A stretch of 64,000 nt of DNA. Origin: Caprella mutica. Lineage: Eukaryota; Arthropoda; Malacostraca; Amphipoda; Caprellidae. Below the pieces are notes generated by a model. That model saw only the letters and a program-made list of their open reading frames with translations. It ran no database searches and was not told where the DNA came from. Made by a program: the position numbers and the translations under genes. Location: assembly GCA_947561585.1 (NCBI GenBank), contig CANNZV010000840.1, positions 62,001 to 126,000 on the forward strand, in the 5' to 3' direction. Positions 1-12,800 of this stretch are shown here, piece by piece (the stretch's first letter is position 1; each line of letters begins with the position of its first letter).

Positions 1-597
1 ATAGATTGAAGTATCTAAAACAAATATAATACTGTGAAATATGTATCCAAATACCAATTTATTTAAATAAAATAGCGTCTTTTATTTCAATAAAATCTAT
101 ATAAAATAAAAGAAAAAATAAAGTTCAACGAAAAATAACCATTTCAAAAACATATTCGTGTTACAATAAATACATAATAATTCATTAAAAGAAGCAATAT
201 TTATATTTAAGCTGAATATTTCTGTATACATGTATTATTCATGTAGTTCATCTGATTTCCATGTAAATAACATACTATGTTTCGGTAGACTTTTCGTTAC
301 GAGTTGATCGGTCTTTGCGGTGTCTATGAATAAATATTTAGTTATTTATTCATGGAAAAAGAGTGTATGCATTAATGAAGTAAGCTCAGGTGTCAGGGCA
401 GTAGAGAAGCAGGCCGAGGGAAGAAATACTGCTTTGTAATGAGTTTAACCTCCATGCTAGAGTATGGCTTTTTTATATACCTTAATAATTTCAATAACGT
501 AGTGATTTAAAAATCGTGAATAAAATATTACGTCAATCATTTTATTCAGAAGTTGTGATTCTATACCATTATGTCATTGTTTATACTAACATTTTTC
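1..597. other. A+T-rich non-coding stretch
   Basis: No reading frame, splice-bounded exon or repeat array could be supported here. A small hairpin lies at about 326-355, where a TATGAATAAATA stretch pairs with TATTTATTCAT. It may be upstream intergenic sequence or the first intron of the Reeler gene that begins further right. Confidence 0.5.
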
Positions 598-745
598 ATC
601 AAATAAAAAATCATTTAAAAAATCATTGATCAATTAAAAGATCAATTAAAAAATCATTTGAATGATCAATTAAAAAATCGTTTAAATGATCAATTAAAAA
701 ATCGTTTAAATGATCAATTAATATATCAATTAAAAGATCATTTAA
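598..745. repeat. 24-bp A+T-rich tandem repeat
   Basis: Units of about 24 bp built on 'gatcaattaaaaaatc' and 'gtttaaat' repeat five to six times with small changes. A similar 'aaatgatc / ctaattaa' style repeat is seen at 58.33-58.46 kb, but the units are not the same. Confidence 0.7.
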
Positions 746-827
746 ACTAAATGCATGTAGATAAAATTAAAAGTAAAATTGATGAAAAGAATTAAAAACC
801 CGTCAAGTGGAAAATAAACACATAGTA

Positions 828-1272
828 GGGTAAGTTCCGAGTTATCGGACGGTTTCACATTTTCGATCACATGAGAAGCTAAAAAAGGCACTCGCATAGA
901 GCGCATGCCTTCGTCATCACTTCGATCAATTTTGACTTTGATCGAAGCGATGACGAAGGCATGCGCTCTATGCGAGTGCCTTTTTTAGCTTAGGATATTG
1001 ACCAATCGTCTTACCAAATTTTAAACAATTTGGATGAAGACTTTTTCAGTTATGCGAATAACAAGATTACCATTAATTTATATCAACATAAATACAGATA
1101 AATAAGGGCGATCATAATATTAGCATCCACAATTTTGCAAAGATAAAAAAACACAGTTATTAATATTCAACATTTAATTCAATCTTTATTATACCAATTA
1201 CAATAGAAGTTATATAATAATTATTGAGTATATTTTCTTACATGATCGAAAAAAGGAAACCCGGAACTCACT
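828..1272. mobile_element. Family I miniature element with an internal foldback
   Basis: The left end GGGTAAGTTCCGAGTTATCG directly follows TA. A degenerate right end (tcttacatgatcgaaa ... cccggaactcac) lies near 1236-1271. These ends match the family I elements at 10.4, 20.6, 45.6 and 61.7 kb, whose target is TA as in Tc1/mariner MITEs. The interior holds the long hairpin at 876-991, so this copy is a composite. The right boundary is uncertain. Confidence 0.6.
876..991. repeat. Near-perfect 54-bp-arm inverted repeat
   Basis: Positions 876-929 are the reverse complement of 938-991 with one mismatch, separated by about 8 bp. The arm contains 'atagagcgcatgccttcg', which also occurs (diverged) at about 15,580 and 25,385. 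At those loci it is followed by a TGACCTTGACC motif instead of an inverted copy. The sequence after the hairpin (about 995-1065, 'caatcgt..accaaattt..aacaagattac') matches the tail of the 25.4-kb copy, so all three belong to one dispersed family. Confidence 0.85.
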
Positions 1273-2112
1273 GTATATATAAATATATATATTTTGCCTT
1301 TAATATATGAATCTTATTATAAGAAGAATACTTTCATTAAAATGAGTTCTGTGAAGGACTTTCAATTATAAGAAATAGACAGTATTTTTTACAATTTATA
1401 TTTTTTAAGAACAACTTTCAGTTTTAGAGAAGAACGTCATAATCGTGTTTGTTTTTATCATACCACAATAAAAAATACATATAAAATAAAATAAAATATA
1501 TTTTATCGCAACTTCTTTTTGTTTTTTAACTAAATAATCCGAAGGATTCTCAATCCATATGTTAATATTTTACACAATTATAGAACCATAACTGCATTGC
1601 ATGATTAATAAATAGAAACCTACCCCCACCATGTGTTCAACCCCCCGCCCACCAGGGAAGAAAGGGGGGATTATACCGTCAGCCGTTATTTTGCAACCCT
1701 TAGAGGTCACAGGAGGAAAACAACCCGCCAATATAAAACCTAGGGAAGGGTCAACCACCTCTCAGTCAGTCTCTCACCTTTGCTAACTCTGGTCACCACC
1801 CTAAAGCAGGTCACAATAATAGCAACATGAACCAGTATTTAAGGTGGGTAATAGGTAATTACTTCAACTACAATCACTGTTATGAGAAAAAAATATAATT
1901 TTCACCCACTATGTACACCAATGGTTATTAAAATGATGTTTATTAAAGGGAAATATGCACAGGCAAATAAAAAGGAATCAGTGATGATTTTTTCACAGTT
2001 TACTATAATTATAAAGGGAATTTTAAAAATTGTCTGGTACACAACGAGCAATTTGTCAGATTTGAAAATAAAATATGAAATAAGAAAACTTTGATTTATA
2101 AAATTAACATAA
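1273..2112. other. Non-coding; includes a G+C-richer island
   Basis: The stretch at about 1,620-1,830 is clearly richer in G and C than its surroundings, with runs such as 'ccccccgcccacc' and 'ggggggatt'. Short open frames on both strands lack codon character or splice signals. It could be an old SINE or an exon fragment; no family was recognised. Confidence 0.35.
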
Positions 2113-2116
2113 TGCA

Positions 2117-2524
2117 GTGACTCTAAGGCTCTGATAGTACATCATCACAGTGACTCTTTTCTCTGATAGTACATCATCACAGTGACTCTTTTCTCTGATA
2201 GTACATCTTCACAGTGACTCTTTTCTCTGATAGTACATCATCACAGTGACTCTTTTCTCTGATAGTACATCATCACAGTGACTCTTTTCTCTGATAGTAC
2301 ATCATCACAGTGACTCTTTTCTCTGATAGTACATCATCACAGTGACTCTTTTCTCTGATAGTACATCTTCACAGTGACTCTTTTCTCTGATAGTACATCA
2401 TCACAGTGACTCTTTTCTCTGATAGTACATCATCACAGTGACTCTTTTCTCTGATAGTACATCATCACAGTGACTCTTTTCTCTGATAGTACATCATCAC
2501 AGTGACTCTTTTCTCTGATAGTAC
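2117..2524. repeat. 32-bp minisatellite, about 13 units
   Basis: Nearly identical 32-bp units with core 'gatagtacatcatcacag' followed by 'tgactcttttctct'. The only common change is catcatc to catcttc. The array ends abruptly next to 'ttttttcttacatgatcga', which resembles a family I end. Confidence 0.95.
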
Positions 2525-3003
2525 TCCAATTTTTTCTTACATGATCGAGTAACAATTATTGTTATACCATACAAATGTGGCGGAATAAAGAGGAAATAAA
2601 TTATTATTATTATATATATTATAGGTAGATACTAATTAATTAATTTAAGGAGACACTGTCTCCTAACATTATAAATATAAAATTCAAGTATCTACTGATA
2701 ATAATTTATGAGATACAAATGTTTGAAAAGTAAAACCAGTCAAATTGAGTGCTTGATATTTATAGTGTTTAAATGACAATCTACATCAAACATCTTTTCT
2801 ACATCTAATCACACTAGCTCTATCAACTCTAAGTCAAATATTGCAATTGTCTGCTCAGATGTACTCAGTTGTTGCAATCCTCTCTAAAATCTCACCAACA
2901 AATTTACTGCGTCAAAGGAATCCTTCTCTCAAGTGCAAGATACTTCCAGAGAGAAGAGTGTTGCCATCTTTCGGTCACTGGGTCACTGTAATTGATGATA
3001 TCT
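2525..3003. other. Non-coding spacer between two minisatellites
   Basis: No supported gene. Short stretches such as 'ctaattaattaatttaagg' and 'gacactgtctcc' are seen, but nothing assignable. Confidence 0.4.
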
Positions 3004-3450
3004 CGTGATGACTTTTCAGACATAGGAAACGCGTGTGACTTTTCATACATACGAGCTTAGAGTGATTTTTCATGCATATGAACTGAATGTGACTTTTCAT
3101 GCATATGAACTGAGTGTGATTTTTCATGCATATGAACTGAGTGTGACTTTTCATTCATATGAACTGAGTGTGACTTTTCATGCATATGAAAAAATGTGAC
3201 TTTTCATGCATATGAACTGAGTGTGACTTTTCAGACATATGAACTGAATGTGACTTTTCATGCATATGAACTGAGTGTGACTTTTCATTCATATGAACTG
3301 AGTGTGACTTTTCATGCATAGGAAAAAATGTGACTTTTCATGCATATGAACTGTGTATGACATTTCATTCATATGAACTGTGTAAGCCTTTTTATTCATA
3401 TGAACTGAGTGTGACTTTTCATGCATATGAACTGTGTATGACTTTTCATA
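3004..3450. repeat. 27-bp minisatellite, about 16 units
   Basis: Units of 27 bp with core 'gacttttcatgcatatgaac' and spacer 'tgagtgt'. The first three or four and the last three units are more diverged than the central ones, a usual pattern of central homogenisation. Confidence 0.93.
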
Positions 3451-3954
3451 CATGTTGACCCGTAATATATTCTAGAAGACTACCATACATTATTTATTTT
3501 TTATCTTTTGAAAGTGTTCAACTTTTCCTCCATTGACAAACATACAATTTATTCATACACCTTCATTAAAAATCATTTTTTATCTATGAAGAGCTTAGGA
3601 AATTTCATGTCATGCTTCCAAAGCAAACCTTTCACAGTCGCAACATGACTCATCAAAAAATAACGCTTATGCATTGAGTTGCCTTTAATTGTTTTACTCA
3701 ATGAAAAAATTTTGGTAGTATGAATAATGTGATAGAATCTTGAATTAATGGAGTAAATCACAATGTCAATTTAATAGTACTCATTGTAATTAAGTTTTTA
3801 TTGTCACTCAAATAATCAAGTTAATAATTTCTTTACATGCAATAAATTTGAAAACTATCAAAATTAACAATTAACTTTTTCAATATTGAAGCAACAGTGA
3901 ACTTCTTTGTTAAAAATAACAGCAGTTTAGTACTTTAAACTACTGTTGGCCTAC
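3451..3954. other. Non-coding A+T-rich stretch
   Basis: A 62-codon open frame on the minus strand (3573-3761) has no recognisable domain and no splice or codon support. Nothing else could be identified. Confidence 0.4.
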
Positions 3955-4165
3955 TGTAAACCAACAGTAGGCCAACTGTACGCCAACTGTACGCCAACTG
4001 TAGGCCAACTGGAGGCCAACTGGAGGCAAACTGGAGGCCATCATTAGATCTACGGTATGCCTACTGTAGATCAACTGTAGATCGACTGTAGATCAACAGT
4101 AGACCTGTAGACCTACTGTAACCCTATCGTACACCTACTGTAGGCTAGCTATTTTCCTACTGTAG
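3955..4165. repeat. Degenerate 11-12-bp tandem repeat
   Basis: A run of variants of 'gtaggccaactg', 'gtagatcaactg' and 'ctactgtaggcc'. It is old, because adjacent units differ at several bases. Confidence 0.75.
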
Positions 4166-4169
4166 GCAC

Positions 4170-4510
4170 TACTTTATTCTTCAAGCACAGTAAAACATGA
4201 ACTACAAAAAGCTGCAGATAAACTGATGCAGAATGTTGCCGTGGAATCGCTTAGGCGATGAAACTCCGTAGAATTTAAAGTACTTCGCCTGCTCCGAGAC
4301 AGCTTAAAGCACCGGAATGACCGTCTTACAGCAACATATTTTGTCAGCAAACTTTGAAACCGGGGGATTGCTTCTAAATTTGATTTATTAAATGTTCTCC
4401 AACTTTTACAAACAGCTTGGGAAACAAAGTATGTCACGTAAAAAGAATTCAATGAAATGATCCTAGACTGGATTGCTCCTGTGAAGGAATTTGAAACTAA
4501 ATTGAAAACG
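4170..4510 (+). pseudogene. Decayed protein-coding remnant, possibly transposase
   Basis: One plus-strand frame reads as helical, charged protein interrupted by a few stops, with segments such as VEFKVLRLLRDSLKHRND and FDLLNVLQLLQTAWETKYVT. The last resembles the 'AW..V....I.NCF' region near the end of pogo/Tigger-type transposases, but the diagnostic NCF triplet is not visible. An opposite-strand frame of 92 codons is its shadow. The assignment is weak; a fragment of another gene is equally possible. Confidence 0.3.
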
Positions 4511-4654
4511 TTCTAAACATTTATGATGGAAATAATTAAATATTTTCTGACAGCAGAGTTACTGTGATTGTTATTTGTTATGATTCACTTTGTTATGATC
4601 ACGTACTGTGATTGTTTTAGTTATGATTTACCGGAATGAATCATATTGAGTTTT

Positions 4655-5195
4655 TGTAAAACATGGAATGAATCACTTTGACACACTTAGAGATATTGTA
4701 AAACATGGAATGAATCACTTTGACACACTTAGAAATATTGTAAAACATGGAATGAATCACTTTGACACACTTAGAAATATTGTAAAACATGGAATGAATC
4801 ACTTTGACACACTTAGAAATATTGTAAAACATGGAATGAATCACTTTGACACACTTAGAAATATTGTAAAACATGGAATGAATCACTTTGACACACTTAG
4901 AAATATTGTAAGACAGCACAATGAATCACTTTAACACACTTAGAGTTATGAATCACTTTAACACACTTAAAGCTATTGTAAAACATGGAATGAATCAGTT
5001 TAACACACTTAGAGTTATGAATCACTTTAACACACTTAAAGCTATTGTAAAACATGGAATGAATCACTTTGACACACTTAGAAATATTGTAAGACAGCAC
5101 AATGAATCACTTTAACACACTTAGAGTTATGAATCACTTTAACACACTTAAACCTATTGTAAAACATGGAATGAATCAGTATAACACACTTAAAT
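4655..5195. repeat. 42-bp and 77-bp composite minisatellite
   Basis: Six units of 42 bp (core 'tgaatcactttgacacactt' plus 'agaaatattgtaaaacatgga') are followed by a longer composite unit. In the composite, two diverged monomers (ending agagtt and aaagctattg) alternate, so a higher-order repeat of about 77 bp has formed from the same monomer. It reads open on both strands because the unit lengths avoid stops. The repeated peptides are an artefact. Confidence 0.93.
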
Positions 5196-5919
5196 GAATT
5201 GTTTCAAGATATTTAATCACCAAAACACTTTTAATATAGATCTGTTTACTGAACTAAATGGCAATACCCAACAGATCGATTAAATAAACATAGTAAGCGA
5301 AGCTATTGAATTAAAAGGCACTCCAGTTCTTTTATCCATTAAAGTTAGCATAAATATAACTCTGTCTTATATAACACTGCGAAATAATTTTATGGTTATT
5401 CGAGTAAAAGTCAGTATTTTAGTTTCTCGAGATCGTGCCCCGTAAAACGAAAATGTAACACTTATTGAGACACACGAAATGTTGTGATCTCTCCATCGAC
5501 GAGATAAATATACCTGCTTTTTATTGACTATATTTATTAAATGGACTTTATTATTTAGTACCTGAAGACCAGCCATGAATACATTGCAAGTATTGGATTA
5601 AAGGGATGCATGGACGATACAGATAGTGCCAATGTGTGTATAATCTGCAATATCATATATAATATAATCTGCTTATTTCTTGCGTGTTGAAGTAGGATCT
5701 CAAAATATATATTTGATACGTATTGTTAAAATTAATTCAGAAACTATTATGAAATCGAGAGAAAGTATTTTTGTTTGTGGAGTTTAAGGTTAATATGGAA
5801 CGTAGAGAAATGGTTGAATATCATTTATTATTCACTAACTGTTAACATAAGTGTCTGTAAATAAAGAACTCAGTGAAGGGTTATAATAACCACCAAACAT
5901 TTTAATCAGATTAAGCTCA
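5196..5919. other. Non-coding
   Basis: Nothing coding could be supported. The first exon of the Reeler gene with its start codon must lie somewhere upstream of 6709. No ATG-containing exon with a convincing donor was found here. Confidence 0.4.
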
Positions 5920-5924
5920 AAGAA

Positions 5925-6010
5925 AAACTTATGGAGGGGCAAAAGAATATCGAGTGAGAACACCTCTCAATACTCTTACCCTCCACCACAACTTCTTCAC
6001 TGGGTACCAC
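5925..6010. repeat. Family III foldback, diverged copy
   Basis: The left arm 'aacttatggaggggcaaaag' and right arm 'ctcttaccctccaccacaac' pair imperfectly. The same arm sequence is much better preserved at 7.8 and 12.3 kb. Confidence 0.55.
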
Positions 6011-6132
6011 CTCACCTAGATGATGTGAGTCCTCTAACTGGATATTCTTCTAAGAGTCTTATATGTATAGGAATTACCTCTAAACGACTTACTTCTAAAC
6101 GTCTTCTGAAGTTCTTAATTCTAAACGTCTTA

Positions 6133-6397
6133 AGAGCCGTACACACGTAGGGTTTTTTAAATCTTTCCACCAGACTTTTTGCTAAGCTCCTCCTACTTTT
6201 TCCACGAGAATATAAGGAAAAACGATATGATTATTATTTATTTTAGTTGGTATCCATCATACCTGCAGGTATCATGGATACCAACTAAAATAAATTATAA
6301 TTTTATCGTTTTTTCTTATATTCTCGTGGAAAAAGTAGGAGGAGCTTAGCAAAAAATCTGGTGGAAAGACTTAAAAAACCTACGTGTTTACGGCTTT
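6133..6397. mobile_element. Family II foldback MITE, copy 1
   Basis: Long terminal inverted repeats of about 110 bp: the left end starts AGAGCCGTACACACGTAGGG, and the right end is its reverse complement with a few changes. The centre is a palindrome built on 'agttggtatccat / atggataccaact'. Flanking bases are TTA on the left and TAA on the right, compatible with the 3-bp TWA target of PIF/Harbinger elements but not proof of it. A second copy lies at 22,351-22,605. Confidence 0.85.
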
Positions 6398-6708
6398 TAA
6401 ATCATCTTAACGTCTCTTTGACTCACAGAGATAAAATGATTTACAGTCAGTGAAAGTTAATAAAATTACTAGTCATGATCTGATCTTTTAGAGGGTTTTT
6501 ACCCATATATGGATAGGGTGTTTTTTTAAATTAAAGTTATTGGTCAAACAGTTGAAATGTAACTATACCAAATATTTTTTTTGTACTTTTTGAATTGAAT
6601 TAAAAATATTTAATGGTTTTAATAAATAATAACATATTTTTAACTTACTTTTTCGAGTAGTCTTTACATCATTTTTTATAATTCATTCTCCTATTTTTTA
6701 TTCTTCAG

Positions 6709-6893
6709 AGTGTTTCTTCTTGGGGTTTGCTGTGTGTCCCTAGCAAGGTGCTACGGCAGGGGAGCCCCACAGGAGGCATGCAATAACCTCATCCCAAAGG
6801 GGCACACGGGTGTGGGAGAGATCATCAAGGCGCAGCAAGGGCCCTACGACATGGATATGCCCCCAAAGGCAGCCCCCGGTCAGCAAGTACCAA
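6709..6893 (+). CDS. Reeler gene, first visible exon
   Basis: The acceptor is ttttttattcttcag, ending at 6708; the donor is GTAAGT at 6894. The exon carries the signal-peptide-like segment and the first Reeler cysteine, and ends in phase 1. The first base completes a codon from an upstream exon that was not located. Confidence 0.85.
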
Positions 6894-9800
6894 GTAAGTG
6901 GTCCAAATGTTCATCTGAAGGGGATAGATGATATTATTCGATAAAAGTGATTTGATGAAATGACTTTATTGATTATTCTTTTTGTTGATAATAGTACTTA
7001 CGCTTATCAAACTGATATATGCATGCCCGATATAAATAAATGTATACAGTACTGAAAAAACTGTTATGGATTTACAAAAATCGAAATTTTGTTAACAAAA
7101 AGGTTAATTAAACCAATTTCATTGATTTCAATTGGATATATTTTAATAGAGTGATATGTCTTGACCATTCATTAATACTTAAAGTATTAATACTTATAAT
7201 AATAATCAAGACATAACTATAGTTTCGCAACATTTAATATCCGTATGTGCTTCAACGGTTGTTTCCCCATTATCCTCACCTTCTCCAGTTCCCCATCATT
7301 TTTTCTCCAATTCCCAATCGTGCACTTTCTCTTCATTCCCCATCACTTTCTCCTCTTTCCCCATCACATTCTTTACAAATAAGCAATTGATAAAATATAC
7401 CATTTATAAAATAAATCCATTTGCATTCAACGAAATTGGTATATTTAACGTTTTTGTAAAGAAAATTTCGATTTTCAAAAACCCATAATAATTTCTCCCG
7501 TACTGTATTTTTTACATTAAAAAAGTGACAATACCCAATAAATTACCAGTCTGTTTGTTACTCATTCCGAAGCAATATAAAGTTAATTAGTAACTAATTG
7601 AAGAGGACGCTCCATTATACCATAGTATCAGATTATTGCCCTAGAGTACATCAGCTCATTATAATAATCATCAATATTATACAATGGAGCCATACTCCAA
7701 CTAATGGACACTAATTTGCTTACGATATCGACACGGAACCAATCACTGGATGAGATTATATACCCTGCTAAAGGGCCCCTCCTGCTAATTACTCACCGGA
7801 TAGAAACTTATGGTGGGGCCATGGAAGATTGAGAGGGAAACTTATGGTGGGGCCATAGAAGATTGAGAGGGAAAGTTATGGTGGGGCCATGGAAGATTGA
7901 GAAGGAAAGTTATGGTGGGGCCATGGAAGATTGAGAGGGAAAGTTATGGTGGGGCCATGGAAGATTAAAAGAAAAAGTTACTGTGGTGCCATGGAAGATT
8001 TAGAGAGGAACCAATTTAATCTTCAGTGGTGGCCCACCATACCATTCTCCATAGAAATGAAAAAGGTATATAGCAATTTATAAATAATTCATCGATATTT
8101 AGATTTGATCAAAACAAACAGTGAAAATTCTCTCAGAAGATATTTATTATAAAAAAATATTTTTAAATCTCACAAATTTAACTTCTCGTACCAAGACTAA
8201 TTCAAATTTTCTTCAAGCATTAATATCATTGGATTTAGGTATCTAAAATATTGAAATTAACTAGAGAAAAACTGTTGTTTCTTCCCCTTTTAATCTTCCT
8301 TTTTGTTTAGAAATGTGACACTCCTCAACAGATACCCTTTTCCGTCACAAACATTTACCTTCTCATAAAATATTAGTCACTTACACATGCTTTTAATTCC
8401 GTAAAATTTGAAGGCGAGACTCCCGTACAAAAATCCATGAGTCATTAGTTATGCATCGAAGAATTTCCTAGACCTTACGCAAATTATTTAGGAAAGCACT
8501 TTACATTAGGTTCTTTATTCACAAGAGTAAAATAGCGCGAAGTCTTGAGAATCCTTGCAGGCATGGCATGAAAATTGAACCAATATTTACCAGGCAGTGT
8601 GTTTGGCTCTAATGAACTATTCATGGACACAAAGGAACGGGAACAGAGTTTGCAAAACAGGAATTTCTTGGACAATGGAACTATAACGTCAACGGGAACA
8701 GAGTTCGCAAAAACAGGAATTGCTTGGACAATGGAATTATAACGTCAACGGGAACAGAGTTTGCAAAAACAGAGATTGTCTAAATAATGGAACTATCATG
8801 TCAATAGGACAGACATTTCCTGGACAAGAAACTGTGACGTCAATGGGACAGGGATATTTCCTTGACGTCACTGTTGTTGGTAAATTTACCAAAGACGACT
8901 CAGAATCTTCCTGAGAGTCGCTAAGGACCGGATCAGTTCTTCCAGCAGCTCTACCAAACTCCTTTATAACTGTCATAGCATCTTCTGTCATTGCTTCTAC
9001 CAATAATCTGCTGCCGATGACAACTACTGCTCTCCTCCATTCTCACTCATCCAGCAGCCCTCTCTGCAGCGAAGTTGTTGCATCAGACACCTGCTGGTGT
9101 GGCCCACTGCTCATCCATGTCCTAACCCCTCATCATTACCTCTCCGCCTTCTCCCATTTACACTCCTCCCTTCACTGATCCGTCTAACCGGCCACACAGC
9201 TCCAGCGTTGACCTCTTTAACCTATCTTCTGGTTGGTGACTCTTCCTCGTCTGGGCATACTTTATGATGCACAGTGTACCGCATCTCCAAGGCATTCCCC
9301 TTCTCCCATCTTCCTCCCTGCTGTTCCGCAGTTAACAGAACAAGAACAGTAGAGACAATAGACCTCTGACGTCACTGCAACCACAGTTAACAGAACAAGT
9401 ATAGTAGAGATAATGGACCTCTGACGTCACACTGTAACCACAGTTAATAGAACAAGAATAGTAGAGACAATAGACCTCTGACGTCACTGTAACCATAATT
9501 AACTGAACAAGAATAGTAGAGACAATAGACCTCTGACGTCACTGTAACCACAGTTAACAGAACAAGAATAGTAGAGAACATAGACCTCTGACGTCACTGT
9601 TACCATATTTGTGCGGTACGAGGAGAATAAAGATATAACTATGATTTTATTGTGCTACTACTACCTAATTTATCAAACTTTCATTTATCCTTATATTCGC
9701 TTTTCCATGCATACAGAGGTAGAAATAGCTCTTCCGTCTCTGCCGTTTCTTCATAATTATTTCAGATACTGGCAATCTGAATTAAAATGTTATTATGTTG

Positions 9801-12800
9801 TCATTCTTGGAATTGTTCCTGGAATTGCCTATGGGAATTAATGAAGAGTATTTAGTTGTCTTGGAATGGGTAGCATCGTGAGACTAGAATTTGGAATGAA
9901 AGGAGATAGAGCGATTCTTTTAATTTCTATAGGCAACGAGAATAAATTAAAAAGGAGTTCCTGTAATCATTTTAATGATGCATTGTTCTGAAAACATTAA
10001 GAAATCATTAAAATTGGTGATGGGAAAGGGAGAAAATTTATTCGAAATTGAAAGAAGTTTAATTGTATGAATTGTTCTTTCGAATATCGGCTGTTGATTT
10101 ATATTTCTATAGAAACAGTCTTATATAATTATTCCTTAATTGTGATTGCATAACAATACTGATGAATAAATTGCCAAATGAGAAAAAGAATTTAATGGCA
10201 ATAGGGGAAAAGGAACTATCTACCATTTATTTATTTCACAAGGGGACGGATTTTTTTCTACAAAAATACAGCATAAGCGGACATTCTAAGTGGACATACA
10301 AAACACAATACGTTCATTAGGTCGTAGCATTTTTCATACACTATACTCTGTGCTGTGGCATGAAAAATACGCCTGTGTGAAAGGGAGCTTTGATAGATCC
10401 TTTAATTACTCTGTAGGGTAAGTTACGAATAATCGATCGGTTTCACATCTTCGGTCATATAAGAAAAAAAGACACAATAATTAGTATTTAATTGGTATTG
10501 TTATCACTGTGGGATAAGGGATAACAATTAAAGTAAAATTAACGTTATTTCGTTTTTTCTTATATGACCGAAGATGTGAAACTGACCGATAATTCGTAAC
10601 TTACACAGCATCCATCAGTTGTACACTGCAAGATAATTCACATGAGAAGTCATACACTTCTAAGTGTATGACTTCACATATTCCTATTTTTTAATTCATG
10701 TTTATTTCTTTTCAGTTGTTATAAGTGGCGCCGCCCCCTTCAAAGGGTTCATAGTGCGAGTCCTTCACAGCGAGACAGGGATGGGTGCCGGGGCCTTCCT
10801 TGACTCACCCCGAGGGGACTACAGGGCAATGATGTGCAGTAGGATTGACGTGAGTGCAGGATTCATTGTGGAAATATTTCAATCCTACAAATATTCAGAG
10901 AAACGCTACCTGTTAAATTATTTTATTATAATGTTACGCAGGTAGAAATGCTTCTTGTTACAACATTGTAACAATGTTGTAACAATATTGTGACAATGTT
11001 GTGACAATATTGGGACAATGTTGTAACAATATTGGGACAACGTTGTAACGATATTGGGATAATGTTGTAACAATATAGGGACAATGTTGTAACGATATTG
11101 GGACAATGTTGTAACAATATTGTCACAAGGTTGTAACGATATTGTGACAATGTTGTAACAATATTGGGACTATATTGTAACAATATTGGGACTATGTTGT
11201 AACAATATTGGGACTATGTTGTAACAATATTGGGACTATGTTATAACAATATTGGGACAATGTTATAACAATATTGGGACAATGTTTTAACAATATAGGG
11301 ACAATGTTGTAACAATATTGGGACAATGTTGTAACAATATTGGGACAATGTTGTAACAATATTGGGACTATGTTATAACAATATTGGGACAATGTTTTAA
11401 CAATATAGGGACAATGTTGTAACGATATTGGGACTATGTTGTAACGATATTGGGACATTGTTGTTACACTATTATCCCAATATTGGGATAATGTTGTTAC
11501 AATACTGTCCCAAAGATCATTTATGACGGCATACGAAAATAAGTTAATATATAAATTAGTTCCAACCCAGCGTGTTCAATGTTTCCAATAAGCATATAAA
11601 TGAAAAATGCAAATGACATAATTCATCAATATTTCATTTCGAAAACTAATATAATCCCACCCGAATCTCAAATCCCTGTTGCATAATTGAAAACATAAAA
11701 CTATCCACAATCTCATTAGTTACGTGAAAAAATCTATCGATGTTATATAATTTATTCAGTACAATTGACATAATTCGAAGACTGTTCATCGTCTCTTTCA
11801 AACCAAATTCGAAAGGTAATAAAAGTCAGTAGGATGATTTCAATGGAGAGACATCACTGCGATATCCCTCCCTCTATCTTTTTATTCCAACGAAAATTTC
11901 CGTAGAGACGACGTAAAAAATGAGCCATTGAGGTCGAAATTAGGAATTCATATTAAAGGAGAGTGGATGTGCTGCAGGTAATTGCAGTGGAGCTAAAACT
12001 CTACGGAGAATTGCCTCACCATATCAGAATGAAATTAGAGTTTCAATTTCACTTTAATGGAAGAATATGGAGAATAAACACTCGACTTTAATGGCTTACC
12101 ATATCAGATTTTTAACTCTACAATATTATTTGATTCTCAGTGAGATATGATGTATCCGATATTAATGATAATCAGATCAATTTTGCTCATTTGAGAACAT
12201 ACTGTAAATGGAAAATTATTTCATATCGTTTTAACTCAGTATAGAAAATTCGTAATTGATATTTATTACAATAGATAGGATTATAATACTGCTACAGAAA
12301 TAGAAAGTTATGATGGGGCCATAGAATATCAAGTAGAGACCCCTCTTAATCTTCTATGGCCCCACCATGATTTGATTTCCAGTTAAAAGAGCAAACCAAT
12401 TTTCTTAATTTTTCCATGTTACAGTTATTTCCCCATGTTATCGTTATCTTTCCCTGTTATCGTTATCTCTCTTATCTCCAGGACACAGCAACTCACGAGA
12501 GTCCCACCCCCAAGAACTCTGTGACCCTCATTTGGAGAGCACCCAGTGAGCCTGGTGTCTACCTTGTCATGTAAGTTACACAACTTTAAACTCACTGAGC
12601 AGTGAGCAATCAATAGTTAGGACACAGTACCTATCTAGTACTTCATTGAAACCACGTTAGAACATATAGACTTATTATTGTGTGCCTAAAAATGAGCCTT
12701 TGTAGAAAACAATGGACGCTATAGGTTTCATTCAGTCTTAGATTAGGCTTTGTAGGTTTTATTTACGTAAGAAAAGAACGATCTTTGTTGACTATGCCTC

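Noticed and set aside
4641..5115. Both-strand repeat peptides (NHFDTLRNIVKHG and others)
   Set aside because: The 42-bp unit is a multiple of three and lacks stops on both strands; no gene context.
10918..11458. Minus-strand repeat peptides in the 22-bp array
   Set aside because: An array artefact with the same logic as the 19-bp case.
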